DNA of 64,000 nucleotides from Gnetum montanum (taxonomy: Eukaryota > Streptophyta > Gnetopsida > Gnetales > Gnetaceae), in contig MNCI01000106.1 of the NCBI GenBank assembly GCA_015680685.1, positions 65,964-129,963 of the forward strand, given 5' to 3'. Under the pieces are notes generated by a model. The model was not told where the DNA came from, did no database searches, and was given only the letters and a program-made list of their open reading frames with translations. Below are positions 59,155-64,000 of this stretch, one piece after another. The translations under genes were made by a program, and so were the position numbers. How positions within the stretch are numbered: position 1 is the first letter of the stretch; each line of letters opens with the position of its first letter.

Positions 59155-59290
59155 AAACACTTGGCAACTAAAAAGGCCACTTGTCAACTACAACTTTTTT
59201 GTCTCCATGGTGACCACTTGGCGGCTAAAGGACCACTTGGCAACTAAATGGGACACTTGTCAACTATAGCTTTTTTGTCTCTATGGTGGT
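59155..59290. repeat. E4 U3 imperfect direct repeats
   Basis: CCACTTGTCAACTACAACTTTTTTG (59177) and ACACTTGTCAACTATAGCTTTTTTG (59251) repeat with a period near 74, together with three CACTTGGC(A/G)(A/G)CTAAA units. Such repeats in U3 are often enhancer-like. Confidence 0.7.
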
Positions 59291-59337
59291 TATAACCACC
59301 CAAAATGTTTGTAACTTACCTAACTACCTATGAGACC

Positions 59338-59346
59338 CTATAAAAG
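59338..59346 (+). promoter_or_regulatory. TATA box in the E4 LTR
   Basis: CTATAAAAG lies within GAGACCCTATAAAAGGGCTTC, a strong plant TATA context. Confidence 0.65.
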
Positions 59347-60555
59347 GGCTTCAAGGGTAGGAAGGAAATGGGGACTTTTGGATCACACTCGGGGTCTTAC
59401 TTTGGGTCTTGAAGATTTGTAAATAAGACATTGTGAAATATTGTTTGTAAGATGACTTGCTAAAGACAACATTTCAGCCTCTTTTTCATAGTCTTGTGAG
59501 TTATGTTTATTTTTTATTTTGTTTAAATTGTTTAGCTAGTGGTTTACATAGTATCATGCTTGACAAATAATTTTTGGATTTTTAGATTGCTCTTATTGTT
59601 CTTGTTGCATGATAGAAAATTTCTATTAAAATTTTTCCATACAAGAGCTTGTGTTTGAAAGCCTTAAGAGCATTTTAGTAGTGAATTTTATTATTGTGCA
59701 ATGTATAAGAACTGCTATTGAGATTATTGTAAGAGAGCCTCTGCATGTAGTCAAGCCGTTGAACGATTCAATAGTCAAGAGGGTTCAAGAAATCTTTGGT
59801 ATTTTGATAAGACCAGAATAGCTTCTTTTATCTTTAAAGTGAATCTTCGTGGTATTTCAATAAAAAATTGTCAAATCTTTTGAAAATTTTTGACATCCAT
59901 TATCTAGCTAAAATAGAGTCTCGTACATGATAGTTTACACAACAAGTTTTTGGGTAGCATAGTAGGATTGTCTTGAAGAAATTGCTTATTTGAGCCTTGG
60001 GAGTTAGAACAATTCATAGTTATTGAATTTGGGATAGCTTTATTGCGAAGTGTTTACTTGTATCATTTTACCTTATTTAGACATTTGAGATCTTTACACA
60101 AATCTGCTTTCCTTTTCTCTTCTTTCTATTTCCATTGAATCTTGCTTTATTTCTAGTTTTCTTGTGGAACTATCTCTTTCTCTGAGGAAAATTAGAAGTA
60201 GATTCGCAGAGTTGTGCTTAAATGTTTTTGCAAAACTTTATTTGTTACAAGTAGGTATTATAAGGACTGCATAGACTAGGAAATTGAACAAAATAGGAAC
60301 TCTCAACAACTCACAGTACTTTGCAAAGCTGGCTAAATCTCTTTAAGATAAGTCATTTATAGTTTTACACACAAACCAATCGTTTCATTTTTCATAACAG
60401 CACATTGCAATAGCACACACACATACTTACATTAACTATTGAGTCTATTTGGAGGTATCTGGGCCTTGGTGTTGCTAGAAGACTAGCAAACACCTAAATC
60501 CCATTCGAGGACACTCGTTGGCGGTCGTGTCCCAAATGGTCGCCAACAGTTCTTT

Positions 60556-60574
60556 TGGTGCTAGAAGGAGGGCT
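60556..60574 (+). other. E4 primer-binding site candidate
   Basis: TGGTGCTAGAAGGAGGGCT begins with the TGG expected opposite a tRNA CCA end and lies just after the LTR. It is shared with E3 apart from one G>A. Confidence 0.75.
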
Positions 60575-60665
60575 AAAAATTTAGCCTCTAAGTTCATAAG
60601 CCTTATAATTTTAGCACATCAACCATTGTTTGTTACTATTAAGGCTTAAGAAATTCTATTTTTAG

Positions 60666-62159
60666 TTCATAACAAAAAAGAGTGATAGTTTGGAAAATTT
60701 AAAAGATTCAAAAGATATTCTTGATTCTAAGACTGATTCTTCATCAAAAGAAGAACAAAAGAAAGTTTTTGAATTGGGAACAAGTAGTGGACTGAAAACT
60801 AGAAGATCAAGAAGATCACCCATTATATCTGGTTTATCAATTTATAAGAGAAGATCTAGAAAGTCTAAGAGTTCAACTATACAAAGGAATAGGATGGAAA
60901 ATCCTTGGCAAAGAGTTACACCATTAGGATTTCAAAATTACAATGATATTCCTAAGGTAGTTTACAAATATTTGCCTGAGCCTTTCATTTTTGGAAAACC
61001 TTATTTAGCTTAAGAATATATTCGCATGTTTGAGTTAGCTTTAGCTCATGCAAATATTCAACATCAAGATCAAGCTTGTAGGTTGTTTGTATCAAATTTA
61101 AAGGATATGGCTCAGATTTGGTATTCGAACTTACCAAGAAATAGTATTACAAGTTGGGATGACATGAAAAATATTTTCTTGGCCTAGTTTGGTAATCAAT
61201 TAGGTCAACAACAACTATACTATGGGCTGATACAAGCTAAGCAAGGAGTTAAAGAGTCAATTAGAGATTTTAACATCAAGTTTCAACAAATTTGTGGACT
61301 CTTTCAAAGACAATATAGGTCATCAGAAGAAATTCTTAAAGAAACTTATCTTAAGGTTGTCAACGCCAACATTTCAATTTGGTTAAGGAGAACTCCAAAC
61401 TTAACTATGCTAAATGACTACTTTAGTGAAGCTATACAGTTAGAAAAATAGTTGAACTTGAATCCTGAAGGAAATATTGCAATTCAAAAAAGAGAAGAAA
61501 GAGTTATGATTCCTATGCAATATTTTGCTCAATTTAAAGCTTTACTAGGTCCATCTCATGTTAAGATAGAGCAAGAACATGAAAGAGTAGAATCTAAAAA
61601 AGGACAATTAATGAGAGTTATGTCTAACAAAATAGTGAAGCTTGAAAAAACCTTGGCAAGAGTTAATATCAAGGAAGAAAGGAAAAATAGAAAGCATAAA
61701 CATCAAGACACTAAGTTAGCAGAAGATGCGAATGAAAGTGACCTAATTATGTCCAAATTTCTTGATATTGAATCTGATAATGAGCTATCTAGTGTTCATT
61801 ATGCAAGTAAATCTTCTAGCAATGGATCTAGCGATACTTCTTCTCTATCAAGTTCTAAAGAAGATATGTCTTTAGATGAAGAATGTAATAATAATGAGGA
61901 AAATGGGTATAGTCTTCGATCTAAGGAAAGACTAATTACTTCTAGACCCCCAAATGTTATTACTGATCCATCTACTAAGAGAAAAACTTTTGAGCCAAAT
62001 AGAAGAGATAAGAATAAAGATAAAGACAATCAAGTAAAGCAAAGTACTCCAAATCAGTTTTTTAATAAATGGATAAAGAAACCAAGCTTTATTGGTGATG
62101 GAGAGTATGATTTGATTGAAGACCTTAAACATGTCAAGGCCAATATTAGCTTTTATTAG
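60666..62159 (+). pseudogene. E4 gag, interrupted by in-frame stops
   Basis: One frame stays readable throughout; stops lie at 61011-61013, about 61185, 61449-61451 and 62157-62159. No ATG precedes the first conserved part; the frame is open from 60666. The Lys/Ser-rich N-terminal part has SRRSPIISGLS. The capsid-like block near 61090-61200 reads WYSNLPRNSITSWDDM, followed by GQQQLYYGLIQAKQGVKESI. The C-terminal half (61452-62159) is Lys/Ser/Asp/Glu-rich. No zinc knuckle is seen, as in many Tat/Ogre Gags. Confidence 0.85.
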
Positions 62160-63743
62160 TTGCTTCAAATAGGAGATTAGCAAAGAAAGACTTTAGAGTT
62201 CATTAAAGGTAAAAGGAGAGTTAGAGAATTAGAGTTAAGTTATGTGTCTAATAATGAGGAGAAATTAAAGACCTTGTATGATAAGGAAGCTCCTCCTTTT
62301 CTTTTGACAATGAAATTAAAGGATAAATACTTACACAATTGTTTGATTGATTCTGGAGCTATGTCTACTATAATGTCATTGTTTATATGTAAGAAATTTG
62401 GTTTGATTCCTGAAAAATCAAATAAAAAAATTGTTCAAGTGGATAAAAGTAGAGTGAAGATTGTGGGTCAATTACCAAATGTCCTATTGGAAATTTCTTT
62501 TAAACCCTGTGTCAAAAGTAAAGTAACTATTCAAGTGGCAGATATACCAGATTCACATAGTCTCTTATTGAGTAGAAGTTGGAGCAAGAATTTCTCAGGT
62601 TACATATCAACAGATTATTCTCACATGTGGCTACTTTGGAAAGGAGAACCAAATCAAATATACATCTATAGTAAACCTTTGATGATTGATAACATTACTA
62701 CAAATGGAAAAAGTAAAATGGTTGAAAAAGAAGGTGTTGAAAACAAAATTTGTACACTCCAAGAGAATTATGGTTCTGAAAAAGAACAATCAAAGAATGA
62801 GGATAAATGGGAGTTATACTTTGATTTTTCATGTAATTCAAAAGGTGCAGGAGTCGGTATAGTTATATTAAAGAATGATTCTCCTAAAATTCTCAAAGCA
62901 ATTCATCTATCTTTCCCTTGTACAAACAACAAAGCTGAGTATGAAGCTTTATGTATTGGTATAAGAATAGCTCTAGAAAAAAAGATCAGAGTAATCACTA
63001 TAAAAGGAGACTCAAGACTAGTTTGTGAACAAGTAAAAGGTAACTGTGTAGTAAATAGCTCATTCTTAAGACCTTATAAGAAACTTTCTTGTAAGATGTT
63101 AGATCAATTTCAACATTGCCAAATAGAGCATATAAACAGAGTAGAGAATCTTATAGTCGATGATTTGGCAAAGGTAGCTTCAACATTGGATATGCAAATA
63201 ATAGAAAATTACAAGGATGTCATGATTGAAAAAGAACATCAGCCATCAATACCAAATAATATAGGACATTTACAAGTATTTGAAGATGATGATCAAGTAC
63301 TAAGATTTTTGAAAAAAAAAAAACAAGAATTTGAGGGTCAAGTGATACCTGAAACGTCATCAAACTCAAAAGCTAATTTTATTCCAAAAAGGATGATTGA
63401 CTTGGAACATGAGTTCAAGAAACATTTACTTACTGAAAAAGATATACAAAACCCAGATAGTCAAGTTTTCGAGGTAGTGAATTTTGGATTAGACAGGATG
63501 CCAAAGATGTTGACTGTTACAAAGGAAAGAGGTTCGAGTTTCAAGAAAAACCTATTAATGTGTCTAAGAAATAATTTGGACAATTTTGCTTGGTCTTATG
63601 ATGATCTTAAAGCTTTTAGGCAAGATGTGATGACACATAAAATTCCTTTAATAGAAAATTGTAAAATAGTCAAGCAAAAACAAAGGAAATTTAATCCATC
63701 ATTTAAACTAGCTATGGAAACCGAAATCAAGAAGTTGTTATAA
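62160..63743 (+). pseudogene. E4 protease plus archaeal-type RNase H upstream of RT
   Basis: The 499-codon open stretch (62244-63743) has the retropepsin site NCLIDSGAMSTIMS at codons 32-45 and PDSHSLLLSRSW near 102-113. An RNase H follows at about codons 188-315: YFDFSCNSKGAGVG (Asp194), NNKAEYEAL (Glu232), IKGDSRLV (Asp256) and ENLIVDDLAKVAS (Asp306/307), all acidic residues present. The RT entry block DNFAWSYDDLKAF is at codons 446-458. The RNase H therefore precedes RT, unlike E3 and F where it follows. A stop at 63741-63743 interrupts the polyprotein. Confidence 0.88.
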
Positions 63744-64000
63744 GCATGAATTATATATCCAATATAATATTCAACATGGCTTGCTAACCTTGTTCTAGTG
63801 AGCAAGAAAAATGGTGATATAAGGCTTTGTGTAGACTTTAGAAATCTGAATGATGCCTCAAAAAAGGATAAGTATCCACTTCCAAGAATTGATGAAATGC
63901 TGATTAAAGTCTCAGGTTATCAAGTATATTCTTTCTTAGATGGTTTCTCAGGTTATAATCAAATCATGATAGATAAGAATGATAGATACAAAATAGCATT
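63744..64000 (+). pseudogene. E4 reverse transcriptase, N-terminal part
   Basis: The same frame continues with IIYPI, YSTWLANLVLVSKKNGDIRL, CVDFRNLNDASKKDKYPLPR and SFLDGFSGYNQIM, the fingers and early palm of Ty3/gypsy RT. Stops at 63741, 63747 and 63765 stand between protease-aRNH and RT. The catalytic YxDD box would be beyond the window. Confidence 0.92.

Larger units (their letters stand above)
58952..60548 (+). repeat. E4 5' LTR, start uncertain
   Basis: The end is set by CGCCAACA at 60548, eight bases before the PBS-like site. TGTTGCAAATG at 58952 would give matching TGTTG/CAACA ends; TGTTCGTGC at 59036 is an alternative start. A TATA box lies at 59338-59346. U3 carries imperfect repeats of CACTTGGCAACTAAA and CTTTTTTGTCTCYATGGTG (59155-59290). 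No second LTR is in the window to confirm the limits. Confidence 0.6.
58952..64000 (+). mobile_element. E4: Tat-like LTR retrotransposon, truncated by the window edge
   Basis: LTR, PBS, gag, protease, an RNase H domain and the beginning of RT lie in one continuous frame interrupted by stops. The FAWSYDDLKAF block supports the Tat lineage. It has the fewest frameshifts of the elements here, though several in-frame stops. Confidence 0.85.

Noticed and set aside
61799-62183. Minus-strand ORFs across the E4 gag C-terminal half
   Set aside because: They are shadows of the Ser/Asp/Glu-rich gag frame on the plus strand.

Overview
This window is repeat-dense nuclear DNA from a land plant with a large, retrotransposon-filled genome. 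Almost all of it is old, nested Ty3/gypsy LTR retrotransposon sequence. Two lineages are present. Athila-like copies have LTRs bounded by TGATGA...TCATCA and a primer-binding site complementary to tRNA-Asp. Tat/Ogre-like copies carry a second, archaeal-type RNase H. A two-repeat LRR-receptor fragment and a CpG-richer stretch near 57.3-58.9 kb are the only likely host sequence. I cannot name the species. There are no bacterial genes, rRNA genes or CRISPR arrays.

Layout. 1-8337 (minus): Athila-like element E1, running off the left edge, with a 919-bp 5' LTR and a perfect PBS. 8338-15915 (minus): Tat-like debris in the order protease, gag, LTR-like block, integrase, RNase H (pol-LTR-gag, like two elements sharing an LTR). 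16164-17003 (plus): Athila-like solo LTR with a near-perfect target-site duplication (TSD). 17370-19480: array of about 12 hairpin-containing units of roughly 185 bp. 19490-20678: AT-rich, nothing recognised. 20679-50298 (plus): complete Athila-like element E2 with the perfect TSD TATGT, carrying gag, PR, RT, RNase H, IN and an extra post-pol ORF. Nested inside that ORF at 31349-48004 is a Tat-like element E3 with the perfect TSD CTGAC. Between the protease and RT of E3 lies 7.6 kb holding an antisense, intron-containing gene (44.35 kb down to 38.05 kb). 50304-51580: spacer with a candidate tRNA-derived SINE. 51581-about 57296 (plus): Athila-like element E5 with gag and PR but no RT, RNase H or IN. 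57299-57456 (minus): LRR fragment. 57457-58951: unrecognised CpG-richer DNA. About 58952-64000 (plus): Tat-like element E4, running off the right edge, with an RNase H placed before RT.

No retroelement ORF is intact. In-frame stops sit mostly where relatives have Gln or Trp, and PBS differences are all C>T or G>A, the pattern expected from long cytosine methylation. The most unusual feature is the antisense gene in E3. Four GT-AG introns of about 96-146 bp join their exons in frame when read on the minus strand, so it looks like a once-functional spliced gene rather than chance ORFs. Two scaffold-join artefacts (42098-42224 and 49921) should be kept out of biological interpretation.
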